In this document: positions 17,150 through 24,578 of the stretch, one piece after another
How positions within the stretch are numbered: the stretch's first letter is position 1
How the letters are laid out: each line of letters begins with the position of its first letter
Assembly (NCBI GenBank): GCA_937893155.1
Contig: CALBGU010000017.1
Location: 1 to 29,769, forward strand
Direction of reading: 5' to 3'
Length of the DNA: 29,769 bases
From: an uncultured Treponema sp.
GTDB lineage: Bacteria; Spirochaetota; Spirochaetia; Treponematales; Treponemataceae
Notes under the pieces: model-generated
Told to the model about the DNA's origin: nothing
The model's input: the letters and a program-made list of their open reading frames with translations, nothing else
Databases searched by the model: none
Translations under genes and position numbers: made by a program

Positions 17150-17797
17150 ATGAAAGCCCTCATCATCGCAGACAGCGATATTTTGATTGATGTATGTGCT
17201 TCGGTTTTAAAAAAATCTGGCTATGAAATCATCATATATCGCTGGCTGTTAAAAGCCCTCGATAATATAGAAGAAATATCTCCTGATGTCATTATTCTTG
17301 ATGCATCTTCTTATCCTCGTCATTGGAAAATTGTTGTGCAAAGTGTTGCAAGTGACGGGGATAATCGCCGATTTTTTTTGTTTTCAGAAAAAAAATTATC
17401 GCCTTCGGAACTAAGAAAGGCTGATTTTCTTTGCGTAGAAAAAATATTTTCGCTTGATTCTGAAACTATCTCTTCTGATTTTGCACTGTGCTTAAAGCAA
17501 AATACGGTTTCTCGAGCTGTCATTTTTTCAGAACCTGAAGAAATTGAATGTATTTTGGGAACAGAGTTCGGCATAATTACTGGTCATGCCTCAAAATTTG
17601 ATGGTCATACATTTTTGTTTGTCCCTGATTACAAGTCGAACATTGAAAATTTGAAAGTTGATTCAAAAATTCGTAATGTGGTAATAAAAAAAATTGCAGA
17701 AGATAAAATTTTTGTCGCAAAAGCAATGGTTACGTTTTGCAATGCTAACTCACTAGAACTAAAATTGGAAGAAGGTTCTCGTAATGAGCGATTCTAA
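17150..17797 (+). CDS. Receiver-like protein with C-terminal beta domain
   Basis: A 215-aa cytoplasmic protein. The N-terminal about 110 residues read like a response-regulator receiver: ALIIADSDILIDVCASVLKK with acidic residues Asp8 and Asp10, then PDVIILDAS with Asp51 at the phosphoacceptor position. The C-terminal half (about 130-210) is beta-rich and ends KAMVTFCNANSLELKLEE, which could be a PilZ-like barrel, but the RxxxR motif of PilZ was not found. There is no DNA-binding domain. The ATG at 17150 follows GAGGCGG about 4 nt upstream, next to the previous stop. The 3' end overlaps the zinc-ribbon gene by 14 nt. Function unknown; a phosphorylation-dependent adaptor is one possibility. Confidence 0.75.
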   Translation: MKALIIADSDILIDVCASVLKKSGYEIIIYRWLLKALDNIEEISPDVIILDASSYPRHWKIVVQSVASDGDNRRFFLFSEKKLSPSELRKADFLCVEKIFSLDSETISSDFALCLKQNTVSRAVIFSEPEEIECILGTEFGIITGHASKFDGHTFLFVPDYKSNIENLKVDSKIRNVVIKKIAEDKIFVAKAMVTFCNANSLELKLEEGSRNERF

Positions 17798-18155
17798 GCA
17801 AGCAAAATTTTTTTGTGAAAGTTGTGGTTCTGAAGTGCGGGCGAATGCAAGATTTTGCCCAAAATGTGGGCGCTTTTTTGCTTCGGTAAAATGCCCAAAG
17901 TGCGGAAGAGTCGGAGACCAAAATTTATTCAAAAACGGTTGCCCAGACTGTGGCTATGCGGCAGGAAGCGAATCGGCAACTAATACTGAAAGCCCCAAAA
18001 ATTTATCGTTTAGGCAAAAGTTAAAACTAAATAAAGTAATAAAGCGTGCAGAGCAAAAAAAACGGGGCGAATCGTTACCGTCGTGGATTTATATTTTGAC
18101 GGCGACCGCCCTTGCTGTTATCATCATGGTTTGTTTAGTAGATTTTTTGCACTAA
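17784..18155 (+). CDS. Zinc-ribbon protein with C-terminal membrane anchor
   Basis: A 123-aa protein with four CxxC pairs in the first 60 residues: CESC, CPKC, CPKC and CPDC, enough for two zinc ribbons. A charged linker (about 70-98) follows, then one membrane helix at the C terminus (WIYILTATALAVIIMVCLVDF). Tail-anchored double zinc ribbons are common but have no single known function. GAAGG about 10 nt upstream serves as ribosome site, inside the end of the preceding gene. The stop codon at 18153-18155 is separated by one base from the stop of the convergent fur-like gene, so their transcripts must overlap. Confidence 0.85.
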   Translation: MSDSKQAKFFCESCGSEVRANARFCPKCGRFFASVKCPKCGRVGDQNLFKNGCPDCGYAAGSESATNTESPKNLSFRQKLKLNKVIKRAEQKKRGESLPSWIYILTATALAVIIMVCLVDFLH

Positions 18156-18156
18156 A

Positions 18157-18393
18157 TCAGATAAGTGTTATTTGCCTTGTACGAACGAAACCGAATTCTT
18201 CAAGAGCGCGAACAGTGCGATAAACCGTAGCTCGTCCGATAGAATTATCATCGCTTCGGGCAAGGTAATATAATTCTTTGCAAGAACATTCAGGATTGTG
18301 GACGATGAGCGATACAAGCTGTCGGCGTTGTTCTGTAATGCGGCAGCCTTTTTTGCGAAATACCGAGACAATTTCTGCGACTTTTTCTTCCAT
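18157..18393 (-). CDS. Very short Fur-family winged-helix regulator
   Basis: A 78-aa protein consisting only of the N-terminal winged-helix domain of Fur/PerR regulators: FRKKGCRITEQRRQLVSLI, the CSCKELYYLA segment and GRATVYRTVRALEEFGFVR. Normal Fur proteins are about 130-150 aa and carry a C-terminal dimerisation and metal-binding domain with HxHxxC-type motifs; none is present here. The ATG at 18393 has GGAGG 8 nt upstream; in-frame codons further up lie in the promoter. The strong promoter with an overlapping palindrome argues that the short gene is expressed and autoregulated rather than dead. It could be a true single-domain repressor or a gene truncated at its 3' end. Confidence 0.82.
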   Translation of the reverse strand: MEEKVAEIVSVFRKKGCRITEQRRQLVSLIVHNPECSCKELYYLARSDDNSIGRATVYRTVRALEEFGFVRTRQITLI

Positions 18394-18420
18394 AAGATTT
18401 CCTCCGTATGTTTTAATGTG

Positions 18421-18452
18421 GTTAGTATAGGCTAACTGTGTTAAAATGTCAA
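18421..18452 (-). promoter_or_regulatory. Promoter and operator-like palindrome of the short fur gene
   Basis: On the minus strand: -35 TTGACA (18447-18452), 17-bp spacer, -10 TATACT (18424-18429), close to the sigma-70 consensus. The palindrome GTTAGCCTATACTAAC (18421-18436) covers the -10 box exactly. A repressor bound there would block polymerase, so autoregulation is the simplest guess. Confidence 0.75.
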
Positions 18453-18519
18453 CAATTCGCGAAAAAAAAATCAAATTTTTTTGCTGGGATTATAGAAAAT
18501 AACCGATTTTAGCAATAAA

Positions 18520-19611
18520 ATGAATAAGAGAGATGCCGTTATGGTTACAATAGATACGAAAGAGCTTTACGAAATACTTGAAGAAACGCCTGCTGAACAA
18601 AATATTATGCTTGCGGGAAAGCATGGAATTGGAAAATCAGAGATTATTACCAAATTTTTTTCTGAAAAAGGGCTAAAAGTTGTATCGCTGTTTTTGGGGC
18701 AAATGAGCGACCCGGGCGACCTTATCGGCTTACAGAAAACGAGTGCTGATGGAAAAACGACGGAATTTTTGCCGCCGTATTGGTTTCCGCAAGATGATAC
18801 GCCGGTTGTTTTGTTTTTGGACGAGCTGAATCGTGCACGGCAAGAAGTGCTTCAGACCATTATGGATCTTGCATTGAATAGAACGTTGGCAGGGAGAAAA
18901 TTGCCTGCTGGTAGCCGCGTAATCAGTGCGGTTAACTCCGGCGAACAATATCAATTAACCGAACTTGACCCAGCGCTTGTGTCGCGTTTTAATCTGTATG
19001 ATTTTCGTCCGACTGTAAAGGATTGGCTTGATTGGGCAAAGGAAAATTCGATTGATGAGCGGGTTATATCGTTCATTTTGAAAAATCCTGCATTACTGGA
19101 TTCTGATGGGGAAAGTGAAAAAGATTTTCCCACGCTCGACAAAACGCCTGATAGACGCGGCTGGGAAAAGGTTTCCAAAATTATTTTTGGAAAATCGGAG
19201 CCGTCAAGAACAACGTGCAAATTGATGTGCGGCATCGTTGGTGTCAAAGTCGGTTTGATGTTCTATAATTCGCTGTCAAAAAAAGCCTCGGTGACGGGGC
19301 GAGATGTCCTTACGGCGTTTCCGCGCGTTAAGCAGCAAATCGAGTATCTTTCTCTTCCTGAGTTGTGCGAAATCAACAAAGATATTTTTAACGAGTTGAA
19401 CACTCACAATCTTGGTGAAAATGCAATTAAGATGTGTTCAATAAATTGTACAGGATATTTTAATTTACTTCAGGAAAAACGATTTTCGCAGGCAACAGAG
19501 CATTTTATTCTGCAGTTTTCCGAAAACAATTTCAAAAAAGCAAATCTTTTCATTGTAAAATATGTACCAGATTTATATAATAGACTATCGCATTTTATTA
19601 TGAAATTGTAG
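18520..19611 (+). CDS. MoxR-type AAA+ ATPase
   Basis: A 363-aa ATPase of the MoxR/dynein-like AAA+ group. It shows Walker A GKHGIGKS (33-40), the GQMSDPGDLIGLQ segment, Walker B VVLFLDELNRA (96-106), and LDPALVSRFNLYDF with a likely arginine finger. MoxR proteins act as chaperone-like ATPases with VWA-domain partners, and such a partner follows 25 nt downstream. Start choice: ATG at 18520 has no ribosome site; ATG at 18541 (MVTIDTKELYEIL) has AAGAGAG upstream and may be the real one. It faces away from the fur-like gene. The target of this MoxR-VWA pair is not known. Confidence 0.92.
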   Translation: MNKRDAVMVTIDTKELYEILEETPAEQNIMLAGKHGIGKSEIITKFFSEKGLKVVSLFLGQMSDPGDLIGLQKTSADGKTTEFLPPYWFPQDDTPVVLFLDELNRARQEVLQTIMDLALNRTLAGRKLPAGSRVISAVNSGEQYQLTELDPALVSRFNLYDFRPTVKDWLDWAKENSIDERVISFILKNPALLDSDGESEKDFPTLDKTPDRRGWEKVSKIIFGKSEPSRTTCKLMCGIVGVKVGLMFYNSLSKKASVTGRDVLTAFPRVKQQIEYLSLPELCEINKDIFNELNTHNLGENAIKMCSINCTGYFNLLQEKRFSQATEHFILQFSENNFKKANLFIVKYVPDLYNRLSHFIMKL

Positions 19612-19636
19612 ATTTTTCGGGCGGTGACTGTTTTTT

Positions 19637-20701
19637 ATGGATACGCAAACATCAGAAAGGCTTTCTCGAGTTATGAAAGAGTGGTTCTTAAAAGAGCCTT
19701 TCTTGTTCCTTGTTTGTTGCACACACCAACTTTCTGAAAATAGTAATTTGCACATTCCGTTTCGTTCGGGCAATAAAACGCTTGAATATAGTCCGGCTGC
19801 TTTGCGAAAAATAACCGACAGCGAAATGCAGGAATTTTTGACGCTCGAGGTGTTTCGTATTGCGCTCAATCACCCATATAAGCCCCTGAGCGCGAGCCGA
19901 GAGATTTCGTATGTGGAAAGCACGAATATGTGCCTGAAATTGTTCAAGCATACAATGCGGGCACGGGATTTTGCGCGGCGGCTCAATGTGCGGGAAGGAA
20001 CGGAGCTGTGGAGGGAAGATACGCTTGCAGCCGAGGAAACGCGGCAGACCGTGGAAGATATAAGCGCGAAAGGAAAATGGGGAAATGTGAGTTCTGATGC
20101 GCAAATGTTTATAAAAAATGCGCTTGCTTCAAAAAATAGTGCGTGCACCGAAATTGTTGCGGCATTCAAAACGTCGGTGCTTTCCGGTAGGCGTTTTTTA
20201 ACAAGAATGCGCCCTAATCGCCGCTATGGATTTTCCGCGCTTGGTTCTCGCCGAACCACGATTCCGCAACTGCTTTTGGCGGTGGATACAAGCGGTTCTA
20301 TCGGCGAAGACACGTTGCAGCAATTTTTTTCGATAATCAATATGTTTTTTTCGTATGGAATCGACAAAATCGATGTGATTCAGTTCGACACAAAAATAAA
20401 GGGAAAACCGATGTCGTTTCGCAGGGCAAAAAGTGAAATTTGTTTTCAGGGCGGCGGCGGCACGAATTTTCAATGTGTGTTTGATTTTATTCTGAGCCAC
20501 AATATATATGACGGGGTTATTTTGCTCACAGACGGCTACGCGCCTGTTCCTGTGGTATCGCCGTTTATTCGTGCTCATATTTTGTTTTTGTTCACCAGCG
20601 AAGAAGAGCAAAAATTGCACAAAGTGTGGACTGAAAAAATCCCTCGATGCACGACTTCTTTTATTTCTGCACGAAAAAATGCGGGTGGTAAAAAACGATG
20701 A
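19637..20701 (+). CDS. VWA-domain protein, MoxR partner (DUF2201/ViaA-like)
   Basis: A 354-aa protein. Its C-terminal half is a von Willebrand factor A domain with a complete metal-ion-dependent adhesion site: DTSGS at 217-221, the Thr in GGGGTNF and the Asp in LLTDGY. The N-terminal half is helical and resembles the region found before the VWA domain in DUF2201 and related MoxR partners. GGTGA lies about 10 nt before the ATG at 19637. The gene ends in an ATGA overlap with the small downstream gene, so AAA, VWA and small protein are probably made together. The pairing is well established in the family (for example RavA-ViaA); the substrate here is unknown. Confidence 0.9.
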   Translation: MDTQTSERLSRVMKEWFLKEPFLFLVCCTHQLSENSNLHIPFRSGNKTLEYSPAALRKITDSEMQEFLTLEVFRIALNHPYKPLSASREISYVESTNMCLKLFKHTMRARDFARRLNVREGTELWREDTLAAEETRQTVEDISAKGKWGNVSSDAQMFIKNALASKNSACTEIVAAFKTSVLSGRRFLTRMRPNRRYGFSALGSRRTTIPQLLLAVDTSGSIGEDTLQQFFSIINMFFSYGIDKIDVIQFDTKIKGKPMSFRRAKSEICFQGGGGTNFQCVFDFILSHNIYDGVILLTDGYAPVPVVSPFIRAHILFLFTSEEEQKLHKVWTEKIPRCTTSFISARKNAGGKKR

Positions 20702-21018
20702 CGGACTGTGAATTTCAAGATGCAAAACGAATAAAACTTGAAGAGGTTTCTTACATTGCCTCCGAAATCATTGCGCTTTCTATTTTGGAAGAACGTAATT
20801 TTTTTGAGTTTGAAAACGGTTCGTCAGCCCGATTTTTTATGACGCGAGACAACGCAGGGTTTGGTGATAAAAGAAGGTGGTGTATGCGCTTTTTTGAGCG
20901 GAAATCCCAAAAAAGCCTTATTTTTCATCTTGGGGCAGAAAAAAATCCTCGAAATTGGGTTGTTTTTGCAATGAAAAATGTTCCCTTGCTTTTGGATTCG
21001 CTCAAAGAATCTATTTAG
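20698..21018 (+). CDS. Small protein of unknown function coupled to the VWA gene
   Basis: A 106-aa protein with no motif that I recognise. It is mixed alpha/beta with an acidic N-terminal helix, a basic central part (DKRRWCMRFFERKSQKS) and no signal peptide or membrane segment. The ATG at 20698 overlaps the VWA stop codon in ATGA, so it is translated with the MoxR-VWA pair and may be a third component or a client. It ends about 50 nt before the licT promoter; no clear hairpin terminator lies between. Confidence 0.72.
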   Translation: MTDCEFQDAKRIKLEEVSYIASEIIALSILEERNFFEFENGSSARFFMTRDNAGFGDKRRWCMRFFERKSQKSLIFHLGAEKNPRNWVVFAMKNVPLLLDSLKESI

Positions 21019-21070
21019 AGGTGATTTTTTATTTTTGTGGCACAAAATGGTAAAAATCTCAAAAAAGTAT

Positions 21071-21099
21071 TTGACAAATCTCTAAAAGTGTTGGATACT
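21071..21099 (+). promoter_or_regulatory. Promoter of the antiterminator gene
   Basis: -35 TTGACA (21071-21076, consensus), 17-bp spacer, -10 GATACT (21094-21099). Expected transcription start is near 21106, about 170 nt before the coding start, so the message has a long structured leader. Confidence 0.65.
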
Positions 21100-21130
21100 G
21101 ATATTCATAAGTTACTGGTAAACATATATT

Positions 21131-21155
21131 GGAGTGTTACCGCAAGGGCATAACC
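21131..21155 (+). promoter_or_regulatory. RAT-like antiterminator RNA site
   Basis: The site begins GGAGTGTTAC and ends GGCATAACC, with a GCAA tetraloop-like centre. BglG/LicT-type RAT elements begin GGATTGTTAC and end GGCAAAACC, so the 5' part matches 9 of 10 and the 3' part 8 of 9; the centre is a few bases shorter than usual. The 3' end overlaps the left arm of the following terminator (starts 21152). RNA held in the RAT fold would stop the terminator from forming. Confidence 0.8.
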
Positions 21156-21256
21156 AACTTTTACGCAGTTTCTTTATTGCATCAACACCCGCATTGTATT
21201 TAAATGCGTAGAATATGTGATAGAGAAAGTGCGCGAAAGTTGGTTTTTTTATTTTT
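21152..21256 (+). terminator. Leader terminator controlled by the RAT
   Basis: AACCAACTTT (21152-21161) pairs with AAAGTTGGTT (21236-21245), followed by Ts through 21256 broken by one A. The roughly 75-nt interior folds further: TTTCTTTAT with ATAGAGAAA (9 pairs, one G-U) and CGCATT with AATGCG. The large branched interior is unusual for an intrinsic terminator. It stands before the coding start at 21275, so readthrough is needed for expression. Confidence 0.72.
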
Positions 21257-21274
21257 GTGGGTAAGGACGTTTTT

Positions 21275-22129
21275 ATGAAAGTTTTGAAAGTGATAAACAA
21301 CAATAATCTTTGCGTTCTTGATGATGACGGAAAAGAGCAAATCGTTTCTGGGAAAGGAATTGGATTTGGCAAAAAGTACGGCGACATCGTGGATTCCACA
21401 AATGTAACAAAAACGTATTTAATCACAGATTCGGAATTGCAAAAAAAGATGATTACGCTCTTAAAGGAAATTCCGTCCGAATATATGGGCTTTGCGAATG
21501 AAATGGTTGAGCATATTCGCGCGACGTATTCTCATTCGCTCAACGAGTCTTTGTGCGTAACGCTGAGCGACCATATTGCGAATGCTATTGAGCGAAAAAA
21601 GCACGGGATTGAATTGATGAATCAACTGCTGGATTCAATTCAGGCATCGTACCCTGAAGAATTGTCGCTGGGGGAATATTGCGTGGAGCAGTTGCACGAG
21701 CGACTTGGCATTTCGATGACGCAAAACGAGGCGGGATTTATCGCAATGCACATCATCAATGCGCGCGGTGACGGCAAAATGAGCGAAATCTGCGATGTTT
21801 CGGCATTGGTGAACGGTGTTTTGGGCGTTGCGGAGCGGTTTTACGGAGTAACATTTGATAAAACGTCGGTCTGTTATTCCCGATTTGTTACGCATTTGCG
21901 TTTTTTGTGGCAGCGGCTTTCCAAAAACGAGTTTCCCAGAAAACCTGCATTGAGTGAAGACGCGGTTTTTTTGACGATGCTGCAAAAGACATACAACCAG
22001 CATTTTCAGTGTGCGCAGCAGATTCGAGAATATATCCTTGATACATACGACAAGGCTATTGATGACGACGAACTTATCTCGCTTGCTATTCATCTCAAGA
22101 AGATGAGCGATGTGCACGGCGAACTTTAA
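21275..22129 (+). CDS. licT: BglG/LicT-family transcriptional antiterminator
   Basis: A 284-aa antiterminator. The N-terminal co-antiterminator RNA-binding domain (MKVLKVINNNNLCVLDDDGK to about 55) binds RAT RNA. Two PTS regulation domains follow. The four phosphorylatable histidines are all present: His100 (LSDHI) and His159 (AMHI) in PRD1, His207 (THLRF) and His273 (AIHL) in PRD2; three fall at the same numbers as in B. subtilis LicT. This supports the ATG at 21275 with AAGGA upstream over an earlier in-frame GTG. HPr and the cognate EIIB phosphorylate such proteins, tying activity to sugar supply. The RAT and terminator before the gene imply positive autoregulation. The permease gene downstream is the likely partner. 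Confidence 0.93.
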   Translation: MKVLKVINNNNLCVLDDDGKEQIVSGKGIGFGKKYGDIVDSTNVTKTYLITDSELQKKMITLLKEIPSEYMGFANEMVEHIRATYSHSLNESLCVTLSDHIANAIERKKHGIELMNQLLDSIQASYPEELSLGEYCVEQLHERLGISMTQNEAGFIAMHIINARGDGKMSEICDVSALVNGVLGVAERFYGVTFDKTSVCYSRFVTHLRFLWQRLSKNEFPRKPALSEDAVFLTMLQKTYNQHFQCAQQIREYILDTYDKAIDDDELISLAIHLKKMSDVHGEL

Positions 22130-22160
22130 CGGTTTTGCCAAACAGAAGTATCTATGATGC

Positions 22161-22293
22161 TTCGATAGCGGTATCGAATGAGATTAGATAACGGTATCTA
22201 AAGAGTTTAGATAACGGTATCGAAGGGGGTTAGATAACGGTATCGAATGGGCTTCGATAATGGTATCGAAGGTGTTTAGATAATGGTATCTGA
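22161..22293 (+). repeat. Array of six 18-bp dyads with exact 23-bp period
   Basis: Copies start at 22161, 22184, 22207, 22230, 22253 and 22276. Each is a variant of TTMGATA-RYGG-TATCKAA: two 7-bp arms around a 4-nt centre. Spacers of 5 bp differ in sequence (TGAGA, AGAGT, GGGGG, TGGGC, GGTGT). A degenerate right half (GTATCTA at 22148) continues the phase upstream. Copy 1 (TTCGATA/TATCGAA), copy 2 (TTAGATA/TATCTAA) and copy 5 pair perfectly, showing compensating changes in both arms. It lies between licT and ptsG. It could be an operator array or a row of RNA hairpins; no known element was recognised. Confidence 0.92.
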
Positions 22294-22299
22294 AAGAGC

Positions 22300-22327
22300 G
22301 GAAGTTATGTAGAACTCATTTCTGCAT
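22300..22327 (+). repeat. 28-nt element, copy 1 (upstream of ptsG)
   Basis: Shares 24 of 28 positions with 24579-24606 beyond the ptsG terminator. It can fold as TTATGTAGAA paired with TTCTGCATAA (one G-U) around a 5-nt loop; the right arm extends to 22329. It follows directly after the dyad array. Confidence 0.55.
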
Positions 22328-22354
22328 AAAACGGGAATAAGAATAACAATATAC

Positions 22355-22384
22355 GCATATAGAGAAGGCTAGCACTCTATATGC
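22355..22384 (+). promoter_or_regulatory. Perfect hairpin in the ptsG leader
   Basis: GCATATAGAG (22355-22364) pairs fully with CTCTATATGC (22375-22384) around a 10-nt loop AAGGCTAGCA. No T-tract follows, so it is not a terminator. It ends 22 nt before the GGGGGA ribosome site (22407-22412), and could affect message stability or initiation, or serve as a protein site in DNA. Confidence 0.6.
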
Positions 22385-22420
22385 ACAATAACAGTCCTAA
22401 GCGGCTGGGGGAATAGAATT

Positions 22421-24487
22421 ATGAGTATGAAAGACGATGTCTTTGGGGTGTTGCAGAGAGTAGGACGCTCGTTTATGCTTCCTATTGCTTTGCTTCCGAT
22501 TGCGGGGTTGCTTTTGGGTATCGGCAGTTCATTCACGAACGCGACGACATTGGCAACATATCATTTGACGGGCATTATCCACGAGGGTAACTTCCTCTAC
22601 ACCTTGCTCGACGTAATGAGCCAAACGGGAAATGCTGTGTTTGCAAACCTTGCGCTTTTGTTTGCAATGGGTGTTGCTATCGGTATGGCGAAGAAAGAAA
22701 AGGAAGTTGCGGCTCTTGCGGGCGCAATCAGCTACATCATTATGAACACTGCGATTAGCGCGCTCATCACTGCGAAAGGCGGCGTTGAGGCTATGGCGGT
22801 GAACTCGACAACATCTGTGCTCGGCATTACGACGCTGCAAATGGGAGTGTTCGGCGGTATTCTCGTCGGCTTGGGCGTAGCGGCATTGCATAACCGATTC
22901 TACAACATTGAGCTTCCGCAGGTCGTGGCGTTCTTCGGCGGCACGCGCTTTGTTCCGATTATCTGCAGCGTTACCTATCTCATCGTGGGTGTGGTGATGT
23001 TCTATGTGTGGCCAATCATTCAGCTCGGCATTGCGCAGCTCGGACAGCTCGTCCTTGCGTCTGGCTATGTCGGCACGTGGATTTACGGTATCATCGAGCG
23101 CGCACTCATTCCGTTCGGACTGCACCACGTCTTCTATATGCCGTTCTGGCAGACAGAGATGGGCGGTTCAATGATGATTGACGGCACACTCGTTCAGGGC
23201 GCGCAGAACATCTTCTTTGCAGAACTTGCTTCAAAGTCTACGACTGTGTTCTCTGTGTCTGCAACACGCTTTATGTCTGGAAAGTTCCCGTTTATGATTT
23301 TCGGTCTTCCTGCTGCGGCGTTCGCGATGTATCAGGCGGCACGCCCTGAGAAAAAGAAGGTCGTGGGAAGTATCCTTATTTCTGCGGGTATCACATCTCT
23401 TTTGACAGGTATCACTGAGCCGATTGAGTTCACGTTCTTGTTCGTTGCGCCTGTGATGTACGCGGTGCACTGTGTGCTTGCTGGTCTGTCGTTTATGCTT
23501 ATGCACATCTTCAACGTCGGCGTTGGTATGACGTTCTCGGGCGGTTTGATTGACTTGACGCTCTTCGGTGTGCTGCAGGGCAATGCAAAGACGCACTGGA
23601 TTTGGGTCGTTATTGTTGGTGTTTTGTATGCGGTGGTGTATTATTTTGTGTTCTACACGATGATTACAAAGCTCAACTTGAAGACTCCGGGGCGTGAGGC
23701 GGACGACGAGGAAACCAAGCTCTACACGAGAAAAGATGTGAATGCGCGAAAAGAAGCAAGCCAGACGAGCGCGCTGATTCTTGAGGGATTGGGCGGCAAG
23801 AAGAACCTTTCTGACCTCGATTGCTGTGCGACACGTCTTCGCGTAACGGTTGTTGACCCGACGCTTGTGCGCGACGATGTGTTGAAGGCGAGCGGTGCGG
23901 CAGGCGTTATCCACAAGGGCAACGGTATTCAGGTTATCTATGGACCGCGCGTTGCAAACGTGAAGAGCAATCTTGAGTTGTTCCTTGAAACGCCAGAGGC
24001 TGACAAAATTGGTGCGGCAGAGCCAAAAGCGCCGAATCAGAAGATTTTGAGCGCGTATATGACAGGCGAGGTGAAAGAGCTTAAAGAAGTTGAGGACGAG
24101 GCGTTCTCGACGGGCGTGCTCGGAAACGGCGTTGCGATTGAGCCGAGCGAGGGCAAGCTCTTTGCTCCGTGCGATGCAAAGGTCGATATGGTGTTTGACA
24201 CGAAGCACGCGATTAACCTTGTAACCGATGACGGCGTGGAGATTTTGCTCCATATCGGAATCGACACGATTAAGCTCGGCGGCAAGTATTATGAAGCGCA
24301 TGTGAAGAACGGCGACAGCGTGAAGAAGGGCGATTTGCTCATCAGCTTTGACCTTGCTGGTATCAAGGGCGAGGGCTACAAGACGACGACACCGATGATT
24401 ATCTGCAATTCAGATAATTTCACGGCAATCAAGAGTGTTGCAACAGGCGCAATCAAAGCGGGCAAAGATATTCTTAGTGTGCAGTAA
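22421..24487 (+). CDS. ptsG: PTS glucose-type permease, EIICBA fusion
   Basis: A 688-aa PTS permease that imports and phosphorylates a sugar using phosphate from HPr. EIIC (about 1-430) has the GRSFMLPIALLPIAGLLLGI start, PFGLHHVFYMPFWQ and GITEPIEFTFLF substrate-site motifs. EIIB (about 445-530) has LDCCATRLRV with Cys469 as the likely phosphocysteine. EIIA (about 545-688) carries TKHAI (His596) and LLHIGIDT (His611, phosphohistidine) and is complete. Architecture and length fit glucose-type (PtsG) IICBA enzymes, but maltose or N-acetylglucosamine members are similar, so the sugar is not certain. GGGGGA 8 nt before ATG 22421 is the ribosome site. Codon use is more G+C-rich than in flanking genes, fitting high expression. 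Confidence 0.93.
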   Translation: MSMKDDVFGVLQRVGRSFMLPIALLPIAGLLLGIGSSFTNATTLATYHLTGIIHEGNFLYTLLDVMSQTGNAVFANLALLFAMGVAIGMAKKEKEVAALAGAISYIIMNTAISALITAKGGVEAMAVNSTTSVLGITTLQMGVFGGILVGLGVAALHNRFYNIELPQVVAFFGGTRFVPIICSVTYLIVGVVMFYVWPIIQLGIAQLGQLVLASGYVGTWIYGIIERALIPFGLHHVFYMPFWQTEMGGSMMIDGTLVQGAQNIFFAELASKSTTVFSVSATRFMSGKFPFMIFGLPAAAFAMYQAARPEKKKVVGSILISAGITSLLTGITEPIEFTFLFVAPVMYAVHCVLAGLSFMLMHIFNVGVGMTFSGGLIDLTLFGVLQGNAKTHWIWVVIVGVLYAVVYYFVFYTMITKLNLKTPGREADDEETKLYTRKDVNARKEASQTSALILEGLGGKKNLSDLDCCATRLRVTVVDPTLVRDDVLKASGAAGVIHKGNGIQVIYGPRVANVKSNLELFLETPEADKIGAAEPKAPNQKILSAYMTGEVKELKEVEDEAFSTGVLGNGVAIEPSEGKLFAPCDAKVDMVFDTKHAINLVTDDGVEILLHIGIDTIKLGGKYYEAHVKNGDSVKKGDLLISFDLAGIKGEGYKTTTPMIICNSDNFTAIKSVATGAIKAGKDILSVQ

Positions 24488-24536
24488 CCGTCAGAGACGG
24501 CTTCTCAAAAGTCGCTGACTGATTTGCCAAAAGATA

Positions 24537-24565
24537 CAGCCTTCCGTTTTGGAGGGCTGTTTTTT
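24537..24565 (+). terminator. Rho-independent terminator of ptsG
   Basis: Nine-pair stem CAGCCTTCC / GGAGGGCTG (one G-U), loop GTTTT, then six Ts. It begins about 50 nt after the stop. A small hairpin CCGTC-AGA-GACGG sits right after the stop codon (24488-24500). Confidence 0.92.
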
Positions 24566-24578
24566 ATGCGGTGCGAAA

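Noticed and set aside
22138..22293. CRISPR array
   Set aside because: The repeats are 18-bp dyads with 5-bp spacers, far too short for CRISPR spacers, and no cas gene is present.
23231..24301. Long minus-strand open frame opposite ptsG
   Set aside because: Arg/His/Asn-rich composition typical of an antisense frame of a well-supported gene; no domain and no ribosome site.
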